Source: an uncultured Eubacteriales bacterium (GTDB taxonomy: Bacteria; Bacillota; Clostridia; Oscillospirales; Oscillospiraceae). Taken from it: a DNA stretch of 50,803 nucleotides. Where the stretch lies: positions 1-50,803 of the forward strand of contig UROG01000013.1 of the NCBI GenBank assembly GCA_900549485.1. Reading direction: 5' to 3'. The translations under genes were made by a program, and so were the position numbers. The notes under the pieces are model-generated. The model had not been told where the DNA came from, ran no database searches, and saw only the letters and a list, made by a program, of their open reading frames with translations. Positions 26,571 through 35,409 of the stretch are shown piece after piece; position 1 is the stretch's first letter, and every line of letters begins with the position of its first letter.

Positions 26571-26594
26571 TACCGCGGCTGCTCTGCCGCGGTA
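26571..26594 (-). promoter_or_regulatory. GC-rich hairpin in the guaB leader
   Basis: Perfect 9-bp stem TACCGCGGC/GCCGCGGTA with a 6-nt loop, ending about 12 nt upstream of the guaB ribosome site. It has no long U-run, so transcript stabilisation or translational control is as likely as attenuation. Confidence 0.5.
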
Positions 26595-26626
26595 ATTATG
26601 GCGCTGCCGCCTTTTAAATTTTTTCT

Positions 26627-26654
26627 ATTATAACACCGGAAAGGAGAATGTCAA
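26627..26654 (-). promoter_or_regulatory. predicted promoter of guaB
   Basis: On the minus strand: perfect TTGACA (26,654-26,649), 16-nt spacer, perfect TATAAT (26,632-26,627). The -35 lies just outside the end of the upstream ogg gene. Confidence 0.75.
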
Positions 26655-26657
26655 TCA

Positions 26658-27470
26658 TTATTTCCCGTCTCCGCTTCGTGCGTAGAAAAATATGTACTGC
26701 TGGGCAAGTCCGGCATATTCTCCGAGAACGGCGGGGTCAAAATCCGGCGGAAAATGCTCCTTCAGCGCACGGCGTATCCATACGTCTATGGGGAACGCCT
26801 CCATATGGTAAAGCCCGAACAGCACAACGCAGTTTGCGACCTTCTCCCCTATCCCGTTGAGCTTCAGAAGCTCCTTTTTCGCCGTCATATAATCGGTTTT
26901 TATAAGTCCTTCAAGATCGAGCGCACCGCTGTCCACGGCTATGGCGGCGTTTATGATATATGCGGCTCTGTATCCGCTGCGAAGCGGGGCAAGCTCCTCC
27001 TCCGCTGCGCAGGAGAGCGTGTGTGCCGAGGGAAACGTGTAGAATACTTCCCCGTCAAGCTCAAGCTTCTCCCCGTACATTGCGCAGAGCCTTTCTACAA
27101 TGCCCTTTATGCGCTTTATGTTGTTGCACTGCGAGATTATGAACGAACACAGCGCCTCCCACGGCTCCTGACGGAGTATCCTTATGCCCATGCCGAAATC
27201 AACGCATCTTGCAAGATATTCCCCGCCGTCAAAGGCGCGGCTTATCGCGGCATAGTCCCTGTCAAGGTCAAAGTAGTCCCGCCAGAAGCGCTCCGGCGCG
27301 TCGGACAGCACAAAAACCCTGCCGTTCTCCGCCCATATTCTTGCGGCGTGGCCCATGGCAATGCCGCGGTAAACGCCGTTTTCATCGCTGTTCCAGCGAA
27401 AGCACTGCCCGCATTCAAAGGTCTTTGCAATATCCAGCTCCTCTGTCGGGCAAAGGTCAATAACGTTCAT
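26658..27470 (-). CDS. ogg: 8-oxoguanine DNA glycosylase (Ogg family)
   Basis: 270 residues. Removes oxidised guanine from DNA and nicks the strand (base-excision repair). The N-terminal domain has FECGQCFRWN near residue 18 (family substrate-pocket segment); the helix-hairpin-helix and Gly/Pro-Asp loop carry the catalytic pair: LNGIGEKVANCVVLFG with the Schiff-base lysine near residue 213 and AFPIDVWIRRAL with the aspartate near 232. QCNNIKRIKGIVERL matches the family's DNA-binding helix. The start has GGAG upstream. It lies directly upstream of guaB and could be co-transcribed, although guaB has its own promoter. Confidence 0.92.
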   Translation of the reverse strand: MNVIDLCPTEELDIAKTFECGQCFRWNSDENGVYRGIAMGHAARIWAENGRVFVLSDAPERFWRDYFDLDRDYAAISRAFDGGEYLARCVDFGMGIRILRQEPWEALCSFIISQCNNIKRIKGIVERLCAMYGEKLELDGEVFYTFPSAHTLSCAAEEELAPLRSGYRAAYIINAAIAVDSGALDLEGLIKTDYMTAKKELLKLNGIGEKVANCVVLFGLYHMEAFPIDVWIRRALKEHFPPDFDPAVLGEYAGLAQQYIFFYARSGDGK

Positions 27471-27549
27471 CTGTATCTCCCGCGTTCTTTCTATTATAAA
27501 TATGATTATATCCCCTCCGGCGGCTCACCGTCAAGGCGGAAGCCGCGTA

Positions 27550-27578
27550 TTGCAAAAGCGGGCGGTTTATGGTATCTT
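27550..27578 (+). promoter_or_regulatory. predicted promoter of rfbA-rfbB-GT operon
   Basis: TTGCAA (27,550-27,555), 17-nt spacer, TATCTT (27,573-27,578), 45 nt before the rfbA start. Confidence 0.45.
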
Positions 27579-27623
27579 TATGTTTGAGCATAAGGTAACT
27601 TCTTACGTTTTGAGGTATTATAT

Positions 27624-28496
27624 ATGAAAGGTATCGTTCTTGCAGGCGGGACAGGTTCAAGGCTCTATCCCATAACGCGCTCCGTTTCAAAGCAGCTTCT
27701 TCCCATATATGACAAACCCATGATCTACTACCCGCTGTCCATTCTGATGCTGGCGGGAATACGCGAGGTACTCATTATCTGCACCGGACGCGACCTTGAC
27801 GCGTTCAGGACGCTGCTCGGCGACGGCTCCCATCTCGGTATGGAAATCCAATACGCCGTGCAGGATCAGCCAAACGGCATTGCCGAGGCGTTCATCATCG
27901 GCGAGGAATTTATCGGCGGGGACACCGTGTGCCTCATTCTCGGCGACAATATTTTCCACGGCGGCGGCATCATGCCGGGCGTGCGCAAGGCGGCGAAGCT
28001 CACAAAGGGCGCGGAGATCTTCGGTTATCCCGTTCCAAATCCTGAGGCGTTCGGCGTGGTGGAGTTTGACGAGAACCATAACGTCATTTCCATCGAGGAA
28101 AAGCCGAAATATCCCAAGTCAAAATACGTCGTTCCGGGGCTTTATTTCTATGATAACGACGTGGTTAATATTGCCAAAAGCATCAAGCCTTCTCCCAGAG
28201 GCGAGCTTGAGATCACCACCGTCAACAATGAATATCTCAAGCGCGGCGATCTGCGCGTGAATCTTTTCGGGCGCGGGCTTGCGTGGCTCGACACGGGGAC
28301 GCATGAAAACCTGCTTGCCGCGGCGAACTTTGTGCAGATAGTGCAGAGCCGTCAGGGCGTATATATCGCCTGCCTTGAGGAGATCGCCTACCGCATGAAA
28401 TATATCTCACGGGAGCAGCTTCTTGCACTTGCCGAGCCTATGCTCAAAACCGATTACGGTCAGTATCTCAAGCGCGTAGCGGAGGAGGAAATATGA
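27624..28496 (+). CDS. rfbA: glucose-1-phosphate thymidylyltransferase
   Basis: 290 residues. Makes dTDP-glucose from glucose-1-phosphate and dTTP, the first step of dTDP-sugar (usually L-rhamnose) synthesis. The nucleotidyltransferase signature GGTGSRLYPIT with KQLLPIYDKPMIYYPLS opens the protein; LILGDNIFHG (metal-binding aspartate) is near residue 110, EEKPKYPKSKYVVPGLYFYD near 160. Length is normal. GAGGT precedes the ATG. The stop overlaps the rfbB start by 4 nt (ATGA). Confidence 0.96.
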   Translation: MKGIVLAGGTGSRLYPITRSVSKQLLPIYDKPMIYYPLSILMLAGIREVLIICTGRDLDAFRTLLGDGSHLGMEIQYAVQDQPNGIAEAFIIGEEFIGGDTVCLILGDNIFHGGGIMPGVRKAAKLTKGAEIFGYPVPNPEAFGVVEFDENHNVISIEEKPKYPKSKYVVPGLYFYDNDVVNIAKSIKPSPRGELEITTVNNEYLKRGDLRVNLFGRGLAWLDTGTHENLLAAANFVQIVQSRQGVYIACLEEIAYRMKYISREQLLALAEPMLKTDYGQYLKRVAEEEI

Positions 28497-29551
28497 AAAG
28501 GATTCTGGTAACAGGCGGCGCCGGATTTATCGGCTCCAACTTTGTGCAGTACATATTGAAGGAAAAGCAGGATATCGAGCTGCTGGTCAATCTTGACCTG
28601 CTCACATACGCCGGCAATCTTGAAAACCTTCTGCCGGTGAAGGACGACAGGCGCTATGAGTTTGTTCACGGCGACATCCGTGACCGCGCTCTTGTCAATG
28701 AGCTTTTTGACAAATACGATTTTGACACCGTAGTCCACTTTGCGGCGGAGTCTCATGTTGACCGCAGCATCGTCGAGCCGGAGCTGTTCCTCACGACGAA
28801 CATTCTCGGAACGCAGTCTCTGCTTGACGCGGCGAAAAAGCATTGGAACCTTGAGCCGGACAACAAGTATTGCCGCGAATACCGCGAGGGCGTGAAGTAC
28901 CTGCAAGTTTCCACCGATGAGGTTTACGGCGCTCTCGGCAAGGAAGGCATGTTCACCGAAACGACGCCCATTTCCCCCAACAGCCCGTACTCCGCATCAA
29001 AGGCAAGCGCGGATATGGTCGTAAGGGCATATTACCAGACCTACGGTATGCCCGTGAACATCACGCGCTGCTCTAACAACTACGGTCCCTACCAGTTTCC
29101 GGAAAAGCTCATCCCGCTCATGCTGCACAACGCAAAGGACAACAAGGAGCTGCCCGTATACGGCGACGGTATGCAGATACGCGACTGGCTGCACGTACAC
29201 GATCACTGCGCCGCCATCCGCACTGTGCTTGAAAAGGGCGTTTGCGGCGAGGTCTACAACATCGGCGGCAACAACGAACGTGCGAATATAGAGATAGTAA
29301 ATCTCATACTCGACGTCATGGATAAGCCGCAGAGCCTTATAAGTCACGTTCAGGACAGACCGGGACACGACAGGCGCTACGCCATCGACAACACCAAGAT
29401 CACGACTCAGCTCGGCTGGGCGCCCGAATACACCTTTGACCGCGGCATGAAGGAAACCATTGAATGGTATCTTGAAAACTCCGCATGGGTCGATCATGTT
29501 GTTTCCGGCGATTATCTGGATTACTACGCGAAAATGTATGCCGCCGTTTAA
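28493..29551 (+). CDS. rfbB: dTDP-glucose 4,6-dehydratase
   Basis: 352 residues, extended short-chain dehydrogenase. Converts dTDP-glucose to dTDP-4-keto-6-deoxyglucose. N-terminal NAD-binding GGAGFIGSN, the STDEVYG active-site segment near residue 140 (Asp-Glu acid/base pair), and the YSASK catalytic Tyr-Lys pair near 165 are intact, as is NNYGPYQFPEKLIPL. GGAGGAGG lies just upstream, inside the rfbA end. The genes for the last two rhamnose steps (rfbC, rfbD) are not in the window, so the final dTDP-sugar is uncertain. Confidence 0.96.
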   Translation: MKRILVTGGAGFIGSNFVQYILKEKQDIELLVNLDLLTYAGNLENLLPVKDDRRYEFVHGDIRDRALVNELFDKYDFDTVVHFAAESHVDRSIVEPELFLTTNILGTQSLLDAAKKHWNLEPDNKYCREYREGVKYLQVSTDEVYGALGKEGMFTETTPISPNSPYSASKASADMVVRAYYQTYGMPVNITRCSNNYGPYQFPEKLIPLMLHNAKDNKELPVYGDGMQIRDWLHVHDHCAAIRTVLEKGVCGEVYNIGGNNERANIEIVNLILDVMDKPQSLISHVQDRPGHDRRYAIDNTKITTQLGWAPEYTFDRGMKETIEWYLENSAWVDHVVSGDYLDYYAKMYAAV

Positions 29552-29572
29552 GCGGCATACGGAGTTTGCGCT

Positions 29573-31216
29573 ATGATTTGTCCGGTATATAAATATACGA
29601 AAGCCGATAAGCTTGTCGCGGCGGTTCTTGCTGCCGTGATGCTTGCGCTGTGCCTGGGGTCGCTTGATTACGGCTGTACATGGGGCGACGATTCCGCCGC
29701 ATACATAAGCGAGGGCATCGCCATTGCCAGGGGCGATTTCAGGGAGCATGTGAAGCTCAATCCCCTGCTGCACCCGTCGGTATTGGGCGATAATGTCGGT
29801 GATGAGCTTGTGTATGTCTGGGGCTATCCGCTGCTGCTGTCCGCCGTGTATCTTGCCGACGGCTTCGACATGGATAATTACAGCAATATCATTGTATATA
29901 AGCTTCCCTCCGCGCTTTTCTTCGCCGTCATGGCAGTATGCTTCTTCCTGCTGCTCAGGCGGCGGTTTTCCCTGCCCGCAAGCGCTTTTACCGCCTGCTT
30001 TTTCTGCTGTGCGCAGATGTTCTTTGAGCTTGTCAACAGTCTGTACAGCGACATGGTATACATGGGTATGTGTATGCTCACGCTGCTCTGGATAGAGCTG
30101 TACATCAGCGAGCGTTCGCGGCGCGCCATTATACTCAAGGGCATTGCGGCAGGCGCGCTTATCTGGTACACCGCCGAGGTGCGCACGAACGGCACGGTTT
30201 TTATCGCCGTTCTGCTTATTGCGCAGCTTGCCGATCTCCGGTCGCGGAAGCTGCTGAACAAGGATGAGATTCTGCCGCGGCTCGTGCCGTATGCGGTTTT
30301 CCTCGTGCTGAAAATAGTGACGGAGTACATCCTCCTGCGCCCCGCAACGCCCAATTCGGCGGATATGTCGATAGCATCTTCAGACTTCATTTTTGCGAAT
30401 ATTCTCTTTTATATTACAAGGCTGGCGGATTTTGCGGCGCATCAGTTCAACAACCTGTTCGCCGCGCTGCTTATGCCGCTGCTGTCCCCTCAGACGCTTG
30501 AGACGGCTTCTTCCGCGCTGTATGCGCTGGCAAAGCTCCTTGCGTGGGTGAGCATGGCGATGTCCGTTCTCGGCATCCTGACGGACGGGATCAAAAAGAA
30601 CCAATATATGTCGCTTTACCTCGTCTGCTGCGCCGTAGGAACCTGCCTTCTGCCGTTCACGCAAGGGCTGAGGTATGTTGTGGGCATTATGCCCGTTATG
30701 GCGATTTTCTCGGTTTACGGTTATAAATGGGCGCTTGCAAAGACGTTCGGGAAGCTTCACAAGGGCGGTGAAAAAGCCCGCCCCGCGCTGAAGATCGCCG
30801 CCGCTGTGCTGACGCTCGTCCTGTGCGCCGCGTCATGCTGTGTGCAGTATCGTGCGGACGCGGAAAATATCCGCGCTATCAGGGCGAACGGGGAGGATAT
30901 CCACGCAGGTTCAGAGGGAATGTATTCGCCCGCGGCAATAGAGGTCTATGACTACATCAAGGCAAACACTCCGCCGGACGCCGTATTTGCTTTCCACAAG
31001 CCGAGGGCGCTGTATCTCAACACCGGACGTCTCGCCTTTTCGTATCTTGTCAATGACCGCGACGTTATGGACGCGGACTATTGTATTCTTCCGGAGCTGT
31101 TCTATGAATCCTATGTAAACGGCGAAACGCCGGAATGGTTTTCAAGCTTTGGGATCGTCCTGCGAAACAGTGAGCTTACCCTGATGAAAAAAATCTCCGC
31201 CGGCAGCGAAGGCTGA
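29573..31216 (+). CDS. GT-C-type multi-pass membrane protein, putative sugar transferase
   Basis: 547 residues with about 11 membrane helices. After the first helix lies an outward loop DYGCTWGDDSAAYISEGIAI; paired acidic residues there are typical of the GT-C glycosyltransferases that use lipid-linked sugars (ArnT/PMT-like). A second loop has VRTNGTVF after residue 200. The last 130 residues form a soluble domain outside the membrane (IEVYDYIKANTPPDAVFAFH). It follows rfbB by 21 nt and probably uses or helps display the sugar they start. The acceptor is unknown; a flippase-like role is less likely. Confidence 0.75.
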   Translation: MICPVYKYTKADKLVAAVLAAVMLALCLGSLDYGCTWGDDSAAYISEGIAIARGDFREHVKLNPLLHPSVLGDNVGDELVYVWGYPLLLSAVYLADGFDMDNYSNIIVYKLPSALFFAVMAVCFFLLLRRRFSLPASAFTACFFCCAQMFFELVNSLYSDMVYMGMCMLTLLWIELYISERSRRAIILKGIAAGALIWYTAEVRTNGTVFIAVLLIAQLADLRSRKLLNKDEILPRLVPYAVFLVLKIVTEYILLRPATPNSADMSIASSDFIFANILFYITRLADFAAHQFNNLFAALLMPLLSPQTLETASSALYALAKLLAWVSMAMSVLGILTDGIKKNQYMSLYLVCCAVGTCLLPFTQGLRYVVGIMPVMAIFSVYGYKWALAKTFGKLHKGGEKARPALKIAAAVLTLVLCAASCCVQYRADAENIRAIRANGEDIHAGSEGMYSPAAIEVYDYIKANTPPDAVFAFHKPRALYLNTGRLAFSYLVNDRDVMDADYCILPELFYESYVNGETPEWFSSFGIVLRNSELTLMKKISAGSEG

Positions 31217-31232
31217 TCGCTGCCGCTCCAAG

Positions 31233-31266
31233 CGCCGTCGGCAGAATCGAAATTCTGCCGACGGCG
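31233..31266 (+). terminator. hairpin after GT-C gene
   Basis: Perfect 15-bp stem (31,233-31,247 with 31,252-31,266), CGAA loop, 16 nt after the stop codon. A repeat element follows instead of a T-run. Confidence 0.65.
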
Positions 31267-31270
31267 TTCA

Positions 31271-31308
31271 GCTTGTCAAAAAAGTCCTTACAGGAGTTTT
31301 TTGACAGC
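31271..31308 (+). repeat. dispersed TGTCAAA element, copy 6 (ends only)
   Basis: CTTGTCAAAAAAGTCC and GGAGTTTTTTGACAG face each other across a few bases, i.e. the two ends of the type A element without its body. Confidence 0.6.
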
Positions 31309-31321
31309 CTCAACGACGCCC

Positions 31322-31361
31322 GTTCCTCTTTTCTCTCATTGGCAAAAGAGAACTTTTTTTA
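31322..31361 (+). terminator. Rho-independent terminator of the rfb operon
   Basis: Stem GTTC(C)TCTTTT paired with AAAAGAGAAC with one bulge, 11-nt loop, then TTTTTTT. Confidence 0.7.
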
Positions 31362-31579
31362 TTTTAAAACGTATTATAATCAGTGCGGAAAAATAAAACT
31401 GCTTTGGTAAATCGTGAAAAAGGCTCTCCGGCAGACTGATGAGCGGCAAAAGAGAGAAAAAAGCGACGCTATGGAAACGCATGTAAGTCAACATATTGGG
31501 ATTGACATAACTCCAATACACAAATGATTGTAAAAATTACATTTTGGTAAAATTTCAGAGAAAAATCAGAGAAAAACTC
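31362..31579. other. AT-rich non-coding stretch
   Basis: No convincing gene. A perfect TTGACA near 31,503 lacks a matching -10 box. Short readings such as an 18-codon ATG frame at about 31,470 have no ribosome site. Confidence 0.4.
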
Positions 31580-31608
31580 TTGCGTTTTCAGAAACAATAT
31601 GTTACACT
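31580..31608 (+). promoter_or_regulatory. distal promoter candidate upstream of Ig-like surface protein
   Basis: TTGCGT (31,580-31,585), 17-nt spacer, TACACT (31,603-31,608). It would produce a leader of over 200 nt crossing the second promoter; 31,640-31,735 contains possible stem parts (GACTG/CAGTC) but I could not assign it to a riboswitch class. Confidence 0.4.
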
Positions 31609-31765
31609 ATCGCTAACCTGAAAGAAATCTCCAATATTTGCATTGTCGGCAGCGGTAAAGCAAGCAGGCAAAACAAATGTTGAGATGCTGACTGCGGCTG
31701 GGGAATCAGTCGAAACGGGAGCAAATGGTGCTGTAAAATATTTTTTATTTTTCTGTCATTTTTTG

Positions 31766-31794
31766 TTGCCAAATCATTTTGGCTGTGTTATTAT
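31766..31794 (+). promoter_or_regulatory. proximal promoter of Ig-like surface protein
   Basis: TTGCCA (31,766-31,771), 17-nt spacer, TATTAT (31,789-31,794), 45 nt before the start codon. Confidence 0.55.
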
Positions 31795-31839
31795 AGTCGC
31801 GTCAAATATGTAAACTACCTCATAAGGGGGATATTAAAA

Positions 31840-34011
31840 ATGAAGAAAATGAGGACAGTAGTTTCAACTCTTCTGCTGGTATGCGTACTTGTAAGCATGC
31901 TGGCAGCAGGCGCAAGCGCGGACGCAGGCGTTTCCGTAAGCTACGCTTTTGAAAGTCAGGCTCAGGGTGGTAAGAGCTATGAGATCACTGCCGACGGAAG
32001 CATCGGCGCCAAGCTCGTAGTAACGCTTACCGATGCTGCACCGACCGCCAATTACAATCTTGTGTGGTACGTTGACGGCATGGTCAGCAAAAACGCCGGC
32101 AGCATTACTAATGGCGCGCCGATAGAGACCTGGTTCTCCGGTTCGGAGCTTGGCGAAGGCACCCATTTAATAGTGCCTTATGTCGAAAACGGCGAAACCT
32201 TCCAGAAAGCGGCTCAGGCTTCCGGATTCACCGTGATTGTTAAATCCGCTGTTCCTGCGCTTTCCGGCGTATCATTCAACAGAGATTCCGTACAGCTCAA
32301 GCGCTACGCGGAGGAATACCCCGTATTCGCAACCAAGATCCCTGCGGACGCAGAAGGAACCATTTCCTACTCCGTTCAGGATGCTGATGGCAACCCCTCT
32401 TCCGTGGCAACCTACGACGCAAGCAGACAGGCAATCGTTGCGACCGGCGAAGGCACCGCATATCTCGTTGCAACAGTCACCGACAGCAGCGGCGCGGCTC
32501 TTACAAGCGCCAAGATCCCCGTTTACGTCACCGTTCCCGTGACCAGCATCAGCATCGACACTCCTTATCTTGATGACAGCAATATTGATAACGGCATCAA
32601 GTATACCGTAATCACCGAGAACGCAAGCTGGCCCAAGCTTCAGTGGACTTCTTCCAACCCCAAGGTTGCAACCGTAACCTCTGACGACAACAATGGCAAT
32701 GCAACAGTCACTGCCGGTAGCTCGGCAGGCACCACGACCATCACCGCAACCTCCACCGACGGCACCGCGGTAAGCGGCAAGTGCGTTGTCACATTAAAGG
32801 CAGAGGACAAGACCCTTGTCACCGTAACGCCCGTCAAGGCTAACCTGTTTGTCGGCGAGAGCACCACTCTCACCGCTTACGTAAGCGGCAAGGATTCCGA
32901 GGGCGACACCGCATACTTTGATCACTGGTACTGCACCTCCAGCGCAGTTCAGATAACCCGCGACGGCAACACCGCGACCGTCAAGGCGGTATCTCCCACC
33001 ACCAGCCCCATCGAAGTCAGGGCATACTCAAACGACGGCAAGTACGGCTACGCGCTCATCAACATCACCAAGTCCGAAGCTCTTGAGATCACCGCAAGCG
33101 ACACGACCGTAAAGAGCGGAAAGACGGTCACTATCTCCGTCAACAACGCACGTCCCAACGAGACTTTCAAATGGACATACACGCCCAATGACATCGGCTT
33201 TGTCGCAAACGCCTACGAGAAGGGCAACAACTTCTGCATCGTCGGCGGCGATCTTGAAGGCAGCATCACCGTGACCTGCACCTCCAACAACGACTCCACC
33301 AGAACCGCAAGCGTTCTTGTCGGCATCAACAGCGTTGACCCCTACGGCAGCGCATACATCACGCCTAAATCCGTCAACTGGATAAGAGGCAACGGCGATC
33401 TGGTATTCCAGATAAACCCCTTTGCATACTGGACATACCTTGACAACCAGTATCTCAACACCAAGAGCACCAGCCTTGCTACATACTGGAACGGCGCGCT
33501 CACTCTGAAAGCCGCTTACCTCAACACCCTGTCCAACGGCACGCACACTCTCAAGGTGTACACCGCATATGACGAGTTCAACAATCCCACCGGTCTTGTA
33601 TATGCAAACATCTACATTTCCGGCAACGGCACCGGAGCAAGCGCAGCCTACGGCGACAACGCCCACGTCAAGGGTACTGCCTCCAACCTGTACTTCAACT
33701 CCACCTCGGCTATCAAGGACGTCTATATCAGCGGCAGATGGATCGACCCTGCCAACTACTCTCTGAGCACTGACGGCAAGACCCTTACTCTCAACGCAGC
33801 TTTCCTCAACCAGCTTGCATACGGCAGCTACACCATGCAGCTCAACGGAACCAACGGCTCCACCCAGAGTACGAACTTCCGCATTGTCACCGCAAACTAC
33901 GCGCCTTCCACCGGTGACGAAACCAACATCGGTCTGTGGGTCGCTATCATGATCCTCTCCGGCGCGGGCGCTGTCGCCCTCATCCCCAGAAGAAAGAACA
34001 TGATGCAGTAA
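31840..34011 (+). CDS. cell-surface protein with bacterial Ig-like (Big2) domains and PxTG sorting signal
   Basis: 723 residues. A signal peptide (about 1-27, ending ASA) is followed by several beta-rich Ig-like modules: residues about 136-232, a clear Big2 at about 235-320 (WTSSNPKVATVTSDDNNGNA, TTTITATSTDG), about 325-410, and more divergent ones to about 680. The C-terminus reads APSTGDE (P689), a hydrophobic helix and RRKN, matching a sortase signal of the xPxTG type rather than strict LPxTG. It should be wall-anchored, perhaps for adhesion or a surface layer. AAGGGGG serves as ribosome site. Codon use is strongly biased toward common codons, suggesting high expression. No sortase gene is nearby. 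Confidence 0.88.
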   Translation: MKKMRTVVSTLLLVCVLVSMLAAGASADAGVSVSYAFESQAQGGKSYEITADGSIGAKLVVTLTDAAPTANYNLVWYVDGMVSKNAGSITNGAPIETWFSGSELGEGTHLIVPYVENGETFQKAAQASGFTVIVKSAVPALSGVSFNRDSVQLKRYAEEYPVFATKIPADAEGTISYSVQDADGNPSSVATYDASRQAIVATGEGTAYLVATVTDSSGAALTSAKIPVYVTVPVTSISIDTPYLDDSNIDNGIKYTVITENASWPKLQWTSSNPKVATVTSDDNNGNATVTAGSSAGTTTITATSTDGTAVSGKCVVTLKAEDKTLVTVTPVKANLFVGESTTLTAYVSGKDSEGDTAYFDHWYCTSSAVQITRDGNTATVKAVSPTTSPIEVRAYSNDGKYGYALINITKSEALEITASDTTVKSGKTVTISVNNARPNETFKWTYTPNDIGFVANAYEKGNNFCIVGGDLEGSITVTCTSNNDSTRTASVLVGINSVDPYGSAYITPKSVNWIRGNGDLVFQINPFAYWTYLDNQYLNTKSTSLATYWNGALTLKAAYLNTLSNGTHTLKVYTAYDEFNNPTGLVYANIYISGNGTGASAAYGDNAHVKGTASNLYFNSTSAIKDVYISGRWIDPANYSLSTDGKTLTLNAAFLNQLAYGSYTMQLNGTNGSTQSTNFRIVTANYAPSTGDETNIGLWVAIMILSGAGAVALIPRRKNMMQ

Positions 34012-34059
34012 GTCAGACGGTCAACTCTCTGACAGCGACAGCCAGATAAACACAAAAAC

Positions 34060-34085
34060 ACTCCGGCAGAAATGCCGGAGTTAAT
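34060..34085 (+). terminator. terminator of the surface-protein gene
   Basis: 9-bp stem ACTCCGGCA/TGCCGGAGT with a GAAA loop, then TAATTTAT. The T-run is weak. Confidence 0.65.
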
Positions 34086-34124
34086 TTATACATCTGAACA
34101 TACCATCAGTTGACAAGGAGCAAA

Positions 34125-34781
34125 ATGCGTTTTATTTATAAGGACAACGATATAGCCGTCTGCGTTAAGCCGGCGCGGGTGCTTTCGACCGATGAGCCGG
34201 GCGGTATGCCGCAGCTTGTGCGCGAGGGCTTGGGCGATGCAGCCGCCGACGTGCGCACCGTACACCGGCTCGACCGGGTGGTAAGCGGGCTTATGGTGCT
34301 GGCGCGAAACGCGGAAAGCGCCGCCGCGCTCGGCAGGCAGATACAGGACGGAGAGTTTCACAAGGAATATCTCGCCGTTGCCCGCGGCGATGTTCCAGAC
34401 GGCGGCACAATGACGGATCTGCTCATCCGCGACAAGGCGCGGCGCATGACCTTTGTCACCGACACGCCGCAGAAGGGCGCGCAGGAGGCGATACTCAACT
34501 ACACGACCCTTGAGCGCCGCGGCGGCATGAGCCTTGTGAAAATCGAGCTTGTCACGGGGCGCACGCATCAGATACGCTGTCAGTTCGCCTCACGCGGCTA
34601 TCCCCTGCTCGGCGAAAGGAAATACGGCACGGCAGACGACCCCTGCGAGATCGCGCTGCTGTCCCACGCGCTCGGTTTCCGTCACCCGAAAACCGGAGAA
34701 CGCCTTGTATTCCGCCTCCCCCCGCCCGCAGAATACCCGTGGGACTGCTTTGAGTGCGCCGCGGCGCTTAGGGCAGAATAA
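34125..34781 (+). CDS. RluA-family pseudouridine synthase
   Basis: 218 residues from the ATG at 34,125, which has AAGGAG five nt upstream. It isomerises uridine to pseudouridine in rRNA or tRNA. The catalytic aspartate lies in VHRLDRVVSGLMVLARN near residue 50, and the second family motif RTHQIRCQFASRGYPLLGERKYG is near 148-172. There is no S4 domain at the N-terminus, so it resembles the short RluA/TruC-like members. Which RNA it modifies is unknown. It stands alone. Confidence 0.92.
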   Translation: MRFIYKDNDIAVCVKPARVLSTDEPGGMPQLVREGLGDAAADVRTVHRLDRVVSGLMVLARNAESAAALGRQIQDGEFHKEYLAVARGDVPDGGTMTDLLIRDKARRMTFVTDTPQKGAQEAILNYTTLERRGGMSLVKIELVTGRTHQIRCQFASRGYPLLGERKYGTADDPCEIALLSHALGFRHPKTGERLVFRLPPPAEYPWDCFECAAALRAE

Positions 34782-34853
34782 AAACAGCGGAGCACCCGAC
34801 ACCTGCTTTCGGACACCCCGCATAGGAAAAAAAGAGGGTATGTAAATTTATTT

Positions 34854-34885
34854 GGCGGTAAGGACACACCGTGTCCGTTTCCGCC
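34854..34885 (-). terminator. hairpin after the small PepSY-like gene
   Basis: On the minus strand, GGCGG and GGACAC pair with GTGTCC and CCGCC around a small inner loop, then AAATAAATTT. Interrupted stem, moderate confidence. Confidence 0.45.
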
Positions 34886-34894
34886 GCCGGCCGA

Positions 34895-35137
34895 TCACGC
34901 GGACATTCTCAGATCGGAAGCGGTCTCCGTCACATCAATGACCGGCTCGGTGTTCGTGCCGAGGACTTCGCCCGTTGCGGCGTCAACATAAAACTCATAT
35001 CTCAGCATGATGGTGCTGACTATCAGGCGGTAGCAGCCGTTTTCAAGGCAAACATACTCGCAGCAGTAGTTGCCGTCAGTGATGCCGACGGAAGTAAGGG
35101 CGTTATTAAGAGCGGTCTTGGAATTTATATTTTTCAT
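34895..35137 (-). CDS. small PepSY-like protein
   Basis: 80 residues from the ATG at 35,137, with AAGGAG seven nt upstream. The pattern of an N-terminal helix (KTALNNALTSVG), strands (YCCEYVCLENGCYRLIV) and a final YEFYVDAATGEVLG resembles one PepSY repeat, a small alpha/beta unit often found in peptidase propeptides. There is no signal peptide, so unlike most PepSY proteins it appears cytosolic. Four cysteine/tyrosine-rich positions in the middle are unusual. Function unknown. Confidence 0.65.
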   Translation of the reverse strand: MKNINSKTALNNALTSVGITDGNYCCEYVCLENGCYRLIVSTIMLRYEFYVDAATGEVLGTNTEPVIDVTETASDLRMSA

Positions 35138-35155
35138 GGTATTTCTCCTTATCAA

Positions 35156-35409
35156 TTATCAGTTCATTCTGTTTTCTTTGGCTTCTTGTTTATCGCTTTC
35201 GTATAATAGATGCGCGGCGCGGCGATAAGTTACAGAAAACCTCAAAAAATTTTTCAGGGCTTTTCCCTGCTGTCTTTGGAACATGACGCGGCATTTCCAA
35301 GTCATATAGCTAAGCTTAAGGTGTTTAACCGAAAATTTACGTGTGCGCAATAGACATTTCATCTGAAATAATATATAATGGCAACAGTAAATATGAGGAT
35401 GTGATATTA
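35156..35409. other. non-coding gap between divergent small genes
   Basis: About 250 bp. Readings across it on the minus strand lack ribosome sites. It should hold the promoters of both neighbours, but I could not choose clear boxes. Confidence 0.4.

Noticed and set aside
31610..31740. Riboswitch upstream of the surface protein
   Set aside because: Compared by eye with cyclic-di-GMP, cobalamin, SAM, fluoride and other common classes; none of their conserved cores is present.
35159..35362. 67-codon minus-strand open reading between the PepSY-like and anchored protein genes
   Set aside because: No ribosome site or domain, and it fills the region where both divergent promoters should lie.
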